Notes: generated by a model from the sequence alone, not told the origin. 7,907 bases of DNA from Hyphomicrobiales bacterium (GCA_012032065.1 JAAURV010000133.1:1-7907), one strand, 5' to 3'; positions 1 through 6,251 are shown, counted from the first letter of the stretch. Program-made: numbers and translations.

Positions 1-867
1 TTCTCCAGCCGCGCGATCTCCTCCACCGGCAAGTCGGTGAACAGACGCAGGAAGCGCCCCACGTCCGCGTCCTCGGTGTTGCGCCAGAACTGCCAGTAGT
101 CGTAGGGGCTGAGGCGCTCGGCGTTCAGCCACACCGCGCCCGCCGCCGTCTTGCCCATCTTGGCGCCCGACGACGTGGTGATCAGCGGCGTGGTCAGGCC
201 GAAGACGGCGCGGTTGTCGATGCGCCGGTTGAGGTCGACGCCCGAGACGATGTTGCCCCACTGGTCCGACCCGCCCATCTGCAGCCGGCAGCCCAGGCGC
301 CGGCCAAGCTCGAGGAAATCGTAGGACTGCAGCACCATGTAGTTGAACTCGATGAAGGAGAGCTCATGCTCGCGCTCGAGCCGGAGCTTCACCGAATCCA
401 TGGCCAGCATGCGGTTGACCGAGAAGTGCCGGCCCACGTCTCGCAGCATGTCGATGTAGTTGGAGCTTGGTGAGCCACTCGGCATTGTCGATCATGCGCG
501 CGCGGCCTCGGCCGTCGCCGAAATCGAGGAAACGTTTGAAGACCTCTTGGATGCCCGCCTTGTTGTCCTCGATCTCTTCAATCGTGAGCATCTTGCGGCT
601 TTCGTCGCGCCCTGACGGATCTCCGACGCGCGTCGTGCCGCCGCCCATCAGAGCAATCGGCGTTTGCCCGGTGCGCTGCGCCCAGTGCAGCATCATGATC
701 TGCACGAGCGAGCCGACATGCAGGGATTTGGCGGTGCAATCGAATCCGATATAGGCAATGACCTCGCGGGATTGGGCGAGCCGGTCGAGGCCTTCGGCAT
801 CGGAGACCTGATGGATGAAGCCGCGGTTTGCGAGTGTGTTGAGGAAATCGGATTTGTAGCTGCTCAT
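1..867 (-). CDS. tyrS: Tyrosyl-tRNA synthetase, 3'-partial, with a one-base frameshift
   Basis: Class I aminoacyl-tRNA synthetase that charges tRNA-Tyr with tyrosine in the cytoplasm. The N-terminal 135 residues (867 down to about 463) carry the HIGH-type motif HVGS (residues 50-53), the GFDCTA tyrosine-pocket stretch and GGGTTRVGDPSG. After EWLTKL the frame breaks: an extra G on the plus strand at 462/463 sends translation to a stop at 364-366. Dropping one base restores NYIDMLRDVGRHFSVNRM, then GGSDQWGNI and the KMSKS-type motif GAKMGKT (near 130-160), with no stop to the window edge. The C-terminal RNA-binding part lies outside. Third-codon-position GC rises sharply at the frameshift. Start ATG at 865-867 matches the family N-terminus (MSSYKSDFL). 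It is divergent from anmK, 30 bases away. Family assignment is firm; whether the frameshift is real is not, and error or a chimeric join is likelier than loss of an essential gene. Confidence 0.95.
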
Positions 868-897
868 GGCGGGGCGCTCATAACACAGGCTCGAATG

Positions 898-1998
898 ATG
901 TCAAAAACGATGCGTACCATGGGGCTGATGTCGGGAACCTCGCTCGACGGCATCGATGTGGCGCTGATCGAAACCGACGGCGATGACGTGGTGCGCCGCG
1001 GGGCCTCGCGGACGTTCGCATATTCCGAGGAACAACGGCAGCTCCTGCGAAGGGCGCTGGAAGAAGCAAAGCTGGCCGTCTCGCGTGATGATCGGCATGG
1101 TGTTTTGGGCGAAGCGGAAGATTCCTTGACGCGATGGCATGCCGATGCCGCGCGCAACTTCGCGAAGGAAGAGGCTCTTGAAATGGATGACGTTGGCGTC
1201 ATCGGCTTTCACGGCCAAACCGTGATCCATCGCCCTGAGAAAAGGCTTACCATGCAGCTTGGCGACGGGAAAACTTTAGCCCGCGAGTTGGGCGTGCGAG
1301 TCGTTTACGACATGCGCGCCGCTGATGTGGCGGCTGGAGGGCAGGGCGCGCCGCTTGTGCCTGTCTATCACCGGGCTCTGGCGAAGGCGGTTACGCATCG
1401 TCCGCTGGCATTCGTGAACATCGGTGGCGTCGCGAACATCACGTGGATTGGGAGCGACGGTGATCTCGCCGCGTTCGATACCGGCCCCGGCAATGCGCTG
1501 ATCGACGATTGGATGAAGCGCAAAACCGGAGTGGCGCGCGACGAAGGTGGCCGGAGTGCTGCGAAGGGCCGCATCGATGAAGGCATCGCCGCGCAGTTTC
1601 TTGGCGACAGCTACTTCGAAGAGAGAGGGCCAAAATCGCTTGACCGCAATACTTTTGCGGGCATCGCCCTCGACAGCCTTTCCGTCGAGGATGGCGCCGC
1701 AACACTCACAGCCGTCACTGTGCGTGCGATCGCGATGGCTCGCGAGAATGTGCCGGAAGACCCGCAGGCGTGGATCTTCTGCGGCGGCGGACGGCACAAC
1801 AGCGCGATCATGGCGGGACTTGAGCAACTCCTCCCACGCGTCATGAAAGCCGAAGCCTGCGGATTCAACGGCGACTCGATGGAGGCCGAAGCCTGGGCCT
1901 ATCTCGCGGTTCGCTCATTGCGCGGATTGCCGCTCTCTTATCCGGGAACCACGGGTGTCCCACAGCCGATAGCCGGCGGCGTGATCGCGGAGCCTTAA
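898..1998 (+). CDS. anmK: Anhydro-N-acetylmuramic acid kinase
   Basis: Cytoplasmic sugar kinase of the ASKHA fold. It opens and phosphorylates 1,6-anhydro-N-acetylmuramic acid, released in peptidoglycan turnover, to N-acetylmuramic acid 6-phosphate, feeding cell-wall recycling. The 366-residue product has the usual family length. Visible motifs: GLMSGTSLDGID (9-20, phosphate-binding start), GFHGQTVIHRP (103-113), DVAAGGQGAPLVP (143-155), FVNIGGVANI (172-181), FDTGPGN (193-199; D194 sits where the catalytic base is placed in studied homologues), FCGGGRHN (294-301) and GDSMEAEAWAYLAVR near the C-terminus. The frame is open upstream to 664, but that part is antisense to tyrS and unlike the family. 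Starts at 895, 898 and 910 are all in frame; 898 is chosen because a weak AGG at 887-889 lies 8 bases before it. The gene is intact. Its TAA stop overlaps the stop of the convergent hydrolase. Confidence 0.95.
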   Translation: MSKTMRTMGLMSGTSLDGIDVALIETDGDDVVRRGASRTFAYSEEQRQLLRRALEEAKLAVSRDDRHGVLGEAEDSLTRWHADAARNFAKEEALEMDDVGVIGFHGQTVIHRPEKRLTMQLGDGKTLARELGVRVVYDMRAADVAAGGQGAPLVPVYHRALAKAVTHRPLAFVNIGGVANITWIGSDGDLAAFDTGPGNALIDDWMKRKTGVARDEGGRSAAKGRIDEGIAAQFLGDSYFEERGPKSLDRNTFAGIALDSLSVEDGAATLTAVTVRAIAMARENVPEDPQAWIFCGGGRHNSAIMAGLEQLLPRVMKAEACGFNGDSMEAEAWAYLAVRSLRGLPLSYPGTTGVPQPIAGGVIAEP

Positions 1999-2641
1999 GC
2001 CTCGCGCGCGAGCCTCTTGTCGAGATAATCGGCGCAAATCTTGGTCAGCTCGTCGACCTTGTCCTGGAAGAAGTGATTGGCGCCGGGAATGACTTTGTGC
2101 TCGATGGCGATGCCCTTTTGGGTCTTGAGCTTGGAAACAAGTGTGTGCACCGCTTCCGGCGCCGTGACCGTATCTTTCTCGCCGTTGACGAACAGACCCG
2201 AGGCGGGGCAGGGCGCAAGGAACGAGAAGTCGTAGTGCTTCGCCAGCGGCGCCACCGAAATAAAACCTGAAATCTCCGGACGCCGCATCAATAGCTGCAT
2301 GGAAATCCACGCGCCGAACGAGATGCCTCCGATCCAGCAGATTTTGGCCTCGCGGTTGTGGGCCTGCAGCCAGTCGAGTGCAGAGGCCGCATCGGAGAGC
2401 TCGCCCGCGCCATTCTCGAACAGGCCCTGGCTGCGGCCGACGCCGCGGAAATTGAACCGAAGCACGGAAAAGCCGCGGCTCACGAACATATGATAGAGCG
2501 AATGCACGATAGGATTGTTCATCGTGCGCCGAAGCTCGGATGCGGATGCAGCAGAATGGCAATGGGCGAGCCGGCTGGCTTCGAGTGGTGATAACGGCCT
2601 TCGATGCGGCCGGCGGGCCCATTGAAAATGACTTCAGGCAT
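1995..2641 (-). CDS. Alpha/beta hydrolase (dienelactone-hydrolase-like), with a one-base frameshift
   Basis: Small predicted serine hydrolase of the alpha/beta fold, 215 residues once repaired; substrate unknown. The N-terminus MPEVIFNGPAGRIEGRY (ATG at 2639-2641) and LLHPHPSFG (residues 30-38) read in one frame, which then stops at 2519-2521. The rest starts at MNNPIVHSLY (2522) in another frame and runs to 1995. Family members read HPHPxFGGTMNN without interruption, so one base is missing at about 2526-2527. The catalytic triad is visible in repaired numbering: nucleophile S108 in GISFG, D157 in NGEKD, H190 in GANHFF. RFNFRGVGRSQG (62-73) is typical of the family. No signal peptide is seen, so it is probably cytoplasmic. 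A purine-rich AGGAAGGA lies 11-13 bases upstream of the ATG. A shorter protein starting at 2522 would lack the first beta strands and the HPHP loop, so it is unlikely to be the true product. Confidence 0.85.
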
Positions 2642-2701
2642 ACTGCTGGGAAGTTCCTTCCTGCGGCGCGCGGAATTGCGGCTGATCCACAGCCGAAATA
2701 G

Positions 2702-2730
2702 TTGACTCCGGCACTCGGATTTCTTATGTT
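2702..2730 (+). promoter_or_regulatory. Candidate sigma-70-type promoter for the iscR-suf operon
   Basis: TTGACT (2702-2707) and TATGTT (2725-2730) are separated by 17 bases, a good -35 box and a fair -10 box (four of six). It is the best promoter-like pair I see in the 208-base gap upstream of iscR, and would give a leader of about 110 bases. The call rests on hexamer match and spacing only. Confidence 0.4.
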
Positions 2731-2734
2731 CCTT

Positions 2735-2751
2735 CTTAGAATGGTTCAAGA
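2735..2751 (+). promoter_or_regulatory. Candidate Irr-binding site (ICE box) upstream of iscR
   Basis: The 17 bases CTTAGAATGGTTCAAGA match the alphaproteobacterial iron control element consensus TTTAGAA-N3-TTCTAAA, as I recall it, at 11 of 14 specified positions. The site begins 4 bases after the proposed -10 box, so it would cover the transcription start, a position suited to repression. Irr control of suf operons is known in some Rhizobiales. The site could equally act on the divergent hydrolase gene. Confidence 0.35.
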
Positions 2752-2837
2752 CTAGGCTGTCTTGCACCCATCCCGCGAAGCCCGGTGTCCTTAGCATGGC
2801 TCGGGGGTGAAAAAGCAAGCCTTTCATCGCTGTCCGC

Positions 2838-2842
2838 GAGGG
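2838..2842 (+). promoter_or_regulatory. Ribosome binding site of iscR
   Basis: GAGGG ends 7 bases before the ATG at 2850. It supports that start over the second in-frame ATG at 2856; most relatives also have two residues before the STKGRYAV motif. Confidence 0.5.
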
Positions 2843-2849
2843 TTCGCCT

Positions 2850-3316
2850 ATGAAAATGAGCACCAAGGGCCGGTATGCCGTGATGGCCATGATCGACATT
2901 GGCCAGAACTCCACCGGCGCGCCCGTTTCGCTGGCTGAGATCGCCGAGCGGCAGGAGATCAGCCAGGAATATCTGGAACAGCTGTTCGGAAAATTGCGCC
3001 GGGCCGGGCTGGTGCACAGCGCGCGCGGGCCGGGCGGCGGTTATATGCTTGCGAAATCCGCCGCCGATATCCCGATGGCCGACATTATCGTGGCGGTGGA
3101 CGAGCCACTCCGCGTCACCCGCTGCGAGGGCGATGCAGTGGATGGATGCGTCAAGGGCGAGCAGTGCTGCGCCCATGACTGTGGTCTTCGCTTGGCCGGC
3201 AGATGATGTATTTCCTCGGCTCGATCACGCTGGACGACGTTGTGAACCGCCGAAATCTGGCGCTCTCGGCCTCGATCAAGCAGGCGAAGGACCGCTATGT
3301 GAGGCCCATGGCGTGA
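2850..3316 (+). CDS. iscR: Rrf2-family Fe-S-sensing regulator (IscR type), with a one-base frameshift
   Basis: DNA-binding regulator heading the Fe-S assembly operon. STKGRYAVMAM (residues 4-14), a winged helix with AEIAERQEISQEYLEQLF (29-46) and the wing RGPGGGYMLAK (59-69) are classic Rrf2. C92, C100, C106 and H109 form C-x7-C-x5-C-x2-H, resembling the [2Fe-2S] ligand set of E. coli IscR (C-x5-C-x5-C-x2-H), so cluster sensing is inferred. After HD (residue 110) the frame runs to an early TGA at 3204-3206, giving 118 residues. One base missing at 3179/3180 accounts for this: the shifted frame reads LWSSLGRQMMYFLGSITLDD, which is the normal family tail, and ends in TGA at 3314-3316 for 155 residues. 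That stop overlaps the GTG of the next gene by 4 bases, implying translational coupling. It probably represses the operon when clusters are plentiful. The intact tail argues for sequence error or a very recent mutation. Confidence 0.9.
3301..3304 (+). promoter_or_regulatory. Ribosome binding site of the cysteine desulfurase gene
   Basis: GAGG lies 8 bases before the GTG at 3313, inside the end of the repaired iscR frame. It decides in favour of this non-ATG start; the ATG at 3308 is out of frame. Confidence 0.5.
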
Positions 3317-4383
3317 GGACTTACCTCGACCATAACGCCACAAGTCCGCTCCGCCGCGAGGCGAAGGCGGCGATGCTGGCGGCGCTGGAGGCGGGCGGCA
3401 ATGCCTCGTCGATCCATTTCGAAGGCCGCAGCGCGCGGAAATTCGTAGATGACGCCCGCGAAACGATTGCGCGCGCGGTCGGCGCCATTGCGCCCATGGT
3501 GATCTTCACGAGCGGCGGCACGGAAGCAAACAACCTCGCCATCAAGGGCGCGGGTGCCGAGCGCTTCTTGCTCTCCGCAATCGAACATCCTTCGGTGATC
3601 GAAGCCGCGCGCGCCACGGGCAAACCGGTCGACTTTATTCCCGCCGATCTAAGCGGCACGATCATTCCAGAGTCCCTTCCTTCTCTCCTCAAGCGCGGAC
3701 CCAACACGCTTGTGTCGGTCATGCTCGCGAACAACGAGACCGGCGTCATCCAGCCGGTGCGGGAGATCGCGAACATCGCTCATGACGCGGGCGCTCTCTT
3801 GCATGTGGACGCAGTGCAAGGACTGGGCAAGATCGGGGTGAACTTCGCTTTGCTCGGCGCCGACATGATGACGTTTACGGCTCACAAGCTGGGCGGGCCG
3901 GTTGGTGCTGGCGCGCTGATCGTGCGCGATGGGCTCGTGCTCGAACCCCTCATGCATGGCGGTGGGCAGGAGTTGCGCCGCCGGGCTGGAACCGAAAACA
4001 TCGCGGCCATCGCCGGTTTCGCCGCCACTGTCGAAAAAGGATTCGCGGTCAAGGAGTTGCGCGACCGGCTTGAATCGAATCTTGAAGGCGCGGTGATCGT
4101 TGGCGCGGGCGCTGAGCGGCTGCCCAACACTGCTTGCTTCTACGTTCCCGGCATCAAGGCCGAGACGCTGGTGATGAACTTCGATCTCGAAGGCATCGCT
4201 ATTTCATCGGGCTCCGCCTGCTCCTCGGGCAAAGTGTCGAAGTCCCATGTGCTCGCCGCCATGGGCATCGACGAGACAGCGATCCGCGTCAGTCTCGGCT
4301 GGAATTCGACCGAAGAGGATGTGAACCGCTTCCTCGCTGCCCATCGTAAAATCATGGCGCGCCTTTCGCGCCGCGCCGCATAA
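3313..4383 (+). CDS. Cysteine desulfurase, group I (IscS/NifS-like), first catalytic gene of the suf operon
   Basis: PLP enzyme that removes sulfur from L-cysteine as an enzyme-bound persulfide, giving alanine, and supplies it for Fe-S cluster assembly. The product has 356 residues from a GTG start (MRTYLDHNATSPL); this start matches the family, which begins almost at YLDxNATT/S. Class V aminotransferase marks: TSGGTEANN (66-74), H91 stacking on PLP, D166 and Q169 in HVDAVQ, PLP lysine K192 in TAHKLGG, and catalytic C303 in SSGSACSSGKVSKSHVL. The short SSGSACSSG loop and overall pattern are group I, unlike group II SufS, which depends on SufE or SufU. It is somewhat shorter than E. coli IscS (about 400) but no catalytic block is missing. 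Alphaproteobacterial suf operons often hold this gene before sufB and a second, SufS-type gene after sufD. It is variously labelled nifS, iscS or sufS2. It overlaps the repaired iscR stop by 4 bases and ends 11 bases before sufB. Confidence 0.93.
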   Translation: MRTYLDHNATSPLRREAKAAMLAALEAGGNASSIHFEGRSARKFVDDARETIARAVGAIAPMVIFTSGGTEANNLAIKGAGAERFLLSAIEHPSVIEAARATGKPVDFIPADLSGTIIPESLPSLLKRGPNTLVSVMLANNETGVIQPVREIANIAHDAGALLHVDAVQGLGKIGVNFALLGADMMTFTAHKLGGPVGAGALIVRDGLVLEPLMHGGGQELRRRAGTENIAAIAGFAATVEKGFAVKELRDRLESNLEGAVIVGAGAERLPNTACFYVPGIKAETLVMNFDLEGIAISSGSACSSGKVSKSHVLAAMGIDETAIRVSLGWNSTEEDVNRFLAAHRKIMARLSRRAA

Positions 4384-4394
4384 GAGAGACAAAA

Positions 4395-5909
4395 ATGGCC
4401 GATCTCGACACCATAGAGCTTGTGAAGGACATCGACGTCGACAAGTACAAGTACGGCTTCACGACCGACATCGAAACCGAATTCGCGCCCAAGGGTCTCT
4501 CGGAAGATATCGTGCGCTTCATTTCGGAGAAGAAGAACGAGCCCCAATGGATGCTCGACTGGCGGCTCGAGGCTTATCGCCGCTGGATCAACATGGATGA
4601 GCCCACCTGGGCCAGGGTCTCCTATCCCAGGATCGACTTTCAGGACCTCTACTATTATGCGGCGCCCAAGGCGCAGGCAGCACCCAGGAGCCTCGACGAG
4701 ATCGACCCCAAGCTGCTTGAAACCTACGCCAAGCTCGGCATTCCGTTGAAGGAGCAGGAAATTCTCGCGGGCGTGCGCAAGCAGGGCGAGAAGAGCGAGC
4801 TTGACGAGGCGGGCGGCGAATATGCGCCTGGCAAGGTCGCCATCGATGCGGTGTTCGATTCGGTCTCCGTCGTCACCACCTTCAAGGAGGAGCTTGCCAA
4901 AGCGGGCGTGATCTTCTGCTCGATCTCGGAAGCCGTGCGCGAGCACCCCGAACTGGTGAAGAAGTATCTGTTCTCCGTGGTGCCGCAGGGCGACAATTTC
5001 TATGCGGCGCTGAACTCGGCCGTGTTTTCCGACGGCTCCTTCGTCTATGTGCCGCCGAACACGCGCTGCCCGATGGAGTTGTCCACCTACTTCCGCATGA
5101 ATGCAAAGAATACCGGCCAGTTCGAGCGCACGCTGATCGTCGCCGACAAGGGTTCCTACGTCTCCTACCTCGAAGGCTGTACGGCGCCCACCCGAGACGA
5201 AAGCCAGCTTCACGCGGCGGTCGTCGAACTGATCGCGCTCGACGATGCCGAGATCAAATATTCGACCGTGCAGAACTGGTATCCGGGCGATGCCGAAGGC
5301 AAGGGCGGCATCTATAATTTCGTGACCAAGCGCGGCGACTGCCGGGGGCCGCGCTCGAAAATTTCATGGACGCAAGTGGAAACCGGCTCCGCCATCACCT
5401 GGAAATATCCCAGCTGCATTCTGCGCGGCGACAACTCGCGCGGCGAATTCTATTCGATCGCCATTTCCAATGGCCGCCAGCAGGTCGACAGCGGCACCAA
5501 GATGATCCATCTGGGCAAGAACACCTCGAGCCGCATCATCTCCAAGGGCATCGCCGCGGGCCACAGCGACAATACCTATCGCGGGCTTGTATCCGCTCAC
5601 CGCAAGGCAACGAACGCGCGCAACTTCACCCAGTGCGACTCGCTCCTCATCGGCGACAAATGCGGCGCGCACACCGTGCCCTATATCGAGGCCAAGACCT
5701 CGACGGCGCATTTCGAGCATGAAGCCACGACCTCCAAGATCAGCGAGGACATGCTGTTCTATTGCCGGAGCCGCGGGCTTTCGGCGGAAGAGGCCGTGGC
5801 GCTGGTCGTCAACGGCTTCGTCCGCGACGTGTTGCAGCAGCTCCCCATGGAGTTCATGGCGGAAACGCAGAAGCTGATCGGGATAAGTCTGGAGGGAAGT
5901 GTTGGTTAG
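4395..5909 (+). CDS. sufB: Fe-S cluster assembly scaffold protein SufB
   Basis: Core subunit of the cytoplasmic SufBC2D scaffold on which nascent Fe-S clusters form. The product is 504 residues, close to the family norm (about 495 in E. coli), and is uninterrupted. Seen: the N-terminal KYGF...APKGLSEDIVRFIS segment (19-44), NEPQWMLDWRLEA (48-60), the beta-helix domain from about 150 to 430, and the conserved QCDSLLIGDKCGAHT stretch (413-427) followed by HFEHEATTSKISEDMLFYCRSRG (439-461). Counting from the C-terminus, C414 and E443 fall where E. coli C405 and E434, reported as important for cluster assembly, would be. The alignment is by eye. GAGAG at 4384-4388 precedes the ATG by 6 bases. It follows the desulfurase after 11 bases, so co-transcription is likely. 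The distance to sufC (342 bases) is unusually large because of the repeats described separately. Confidence 0.97.
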   Translation: MADLDTIELVKDIDVDKYKYGFTTDIETEFAPKGLSEDIVRFISEKKNEPQWMLDWRLEAYRRWINMDEPTWARVSYPRIDFQDLYYYAAPKAQAAPRSLDEIDPKLLETYAKLGIPLKEQEILAGVRKQGEKSELDEAGGEYAPGKVAIDAVFDSVSVVTTFKEELAKAGVIFCSISEAVREHPELVKKYLFSVVPQGDNFYAALNSAVFSDGSFVYVPPNTRCPMELSTYFRMNAKNTGQFERTLIVADKGSYVSYLEGCTAPTRDESQLHAAVVELIALDDAEIKYSTVQNWYPGDAEGKGGIYNFVTKRGDCRGPRSKISWTQVETGSAITWKYPSCILRGDNSRGEFYSIAISNGRQQVDSGTKMIHLGKNTSSRIISKGIAAGHSDNTYRGLVSAHRKATNARNFTQCDSLLIGDKCGAHTVPYIEAKTSTAHFEHEATTSKISEDMLFYCRSRGLSAEEAVALVVNGFVRDVLQQLPMEFMAETQKLIGISLEGSVG

Positions 5910-5977
5910 CTCTTCCACCACTCCGTCATTCCAGCCAAGCGGAGCGCAGCGCAGCGCGAGCCGTATGGCAAACGCAT

Positions 5978-5993
5978 GTGATCTGACGATCAC
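5978..5993 (+). repeat. Small perfect hairpin GTGATC/GATCAC
   Basis: GTGATC, loop TGAC, then GATCAC: a 6-bp perfect stem directly before the first 43-base unit. It has no following T run, so it is not a typical intrinsic terminator. Confidence 0.4.
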
Positions 5994-6036
5994 CCTTCTC
6001 CCATGGGAGAAGGTGCCCCGAAGGGGCGGATGAGGG
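5994..6036 (+). repeat. Palindromic repeat unit, copy 1 (forward)
   Basis: A 43-base unit made of a 20-base perfect palindrome (5994-6013, stem CCTTCTCCC/GGGAGAAGG), a second hairpin GCCCC-GAA-GGGGC (6015-6027), and the tail GGATGAGGG (6028-6036). It is an inverted partner of copy 2 at 6089-6131, 52 bases away. Confidence 0.85.
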
Positions 6037-6088
6037 TCTTGACGAATGACACAGCACCTGAAGTTCTGACATTTGCGCTGCCGCAAGG

Positions 6089-6131
6089 CCCTCATCCGGC
6101 GCTTCGCGCCACCTTCCCCGACGGGGGAAGG
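6089..6131 (-). repeat. Palindromic repeat unit, copy 2 (inverted)
   Basis: Also exactly 43 bases, and the approximate reverse complement of copy 1: CCCTCATCC (6089-6097), hairpin GGCGC-TTC-GCGCC (6098-6110), then stem CCTTCCCC/GGGGAAGG (6112-6131). Relative to copy 1 the small stem has two base-pair flips and the large stem has a T:A to C:G change, each compensated on the other side, which supports selection on the folded form. Copies 1 and 2 could also pair with each other as one long stem in sufB-sufC mRNA. Confidence 0.85.
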
Positions 6132-6150
6132 ATGAAGATCCGCTGGAGCT

Positions 6151-6183
6151 TTCCAAATCGCGCGCCACCGCGCGCGTTTGGAA
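6151..6183 (+). repeat. GC-rich right-end hairpin of the cassette
   Basis: TTCCAAA (6151-6157) pairs with TTTGGAA (6177-6183), and CGCGCG (6159-6164) with CGCGCG (6171-6176), leaving one bulged T and a six-base loop. Its right arm runs into the outer inverted repeat. There is no T tract after it. Confidence 0.6.
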
Positions 6184-6236
6184 TGACGGTTTGAGAAAAG
6201 CGGAAGGAACGCCGCTAAAGACGCTGAAAGTGATTT

Positions 6237-6243
6237 AGGAAAG
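6237..6243 (+). promoter_or_regulatory. Ribosome binding site of sufC
   Basis: AGGAAAG ends 8 bases before the ATG at 6252. A good independent site fits a gene that has been separated from sufB and cannot rely on translational coupling. Confidence 0.55.
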
Positions 6244-6251
6244 TTCAAGAA

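Larger units (their letters stand above)
5923..6189. repeat. Composite palindromic repeat cassette between sufB and sufC
   Basis: The gap 5910-6251 holds no convincing gene. Most of it is bounded by an 11-bp perfect inverted repeat, CCGTCATTCCA at 5923-5933 and TGGAATGACGG at 6179-6189. Inside are a left arm with a reiterated AGCGC run (5943-5957), a small hairpin, two 43-base units in opposite orientation, and a GC-rich right-end hairpin. No flanking target-site duplication is visible. From memory, similar GTCATTCCAGCCAAGCG and CCTTCTCCC...GGATGAGGG repeats are scattered through many alphaproteobacterial genomes. It looks like an accumulation of dispersed REP- or MITE-like repeats, with no transposase encoded. 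The remaining 62 bases before sufC hold only its ribosome binding site and no clear promoter. Confidence 0.75.

Noticed and set aside
664..897. In-frame upstream extension of anmK to an ATG at 664
   Set aside because: The added residues are antisense to tyrS, do not resemble AnmK, and the family begins just before GLMSGTS.
2899..3312. In-frame upstream extension of the cysteine desulfurase from 2899
   Set aside because: It lies over iscR in another frame, is Arg/Pro-rich with no desulfurase similarity, and the family starts at YLDHNAT.
4140..5213. 357-codon open frame on the minus strand
   Set aside because: Antisense shadow of the desulfurase end and sufB in GC-rich DNA; no recognisable protein and both sense genes are highly conserved.
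5994..6131. Hairpins as intrinsic terminators after sufB
   Set aside because: None is followed by a T run, and sufC-sufD downstream must be expressed with sufB.
5994..6131. CRISPR-like repeats
   Set aside because: Only two units, in opposite orientation, self-palindromic and without regular spacers.
6003..6194. 63-codon open frame inside the repeat cassette (starts MGEGAPKGRMR)
   Set aside because: It translates the palindromic repeats themselves; such frames are typical spurious hypotheticals.
6191..6221. Possible internal promoter for sufC (TTGAGA, then TAAAGA)
   Set aside because: The spacer is 19 bases and the -10 match is weak; not supported beyond chance.
5364..6248. 294-codon open frame on the minus strand spanning the sufB end and the repeat cassette
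   Set aside because: Half is antisense to sufB and half is repeat sequence; its start lies in the sufC leader and no family is recognised.
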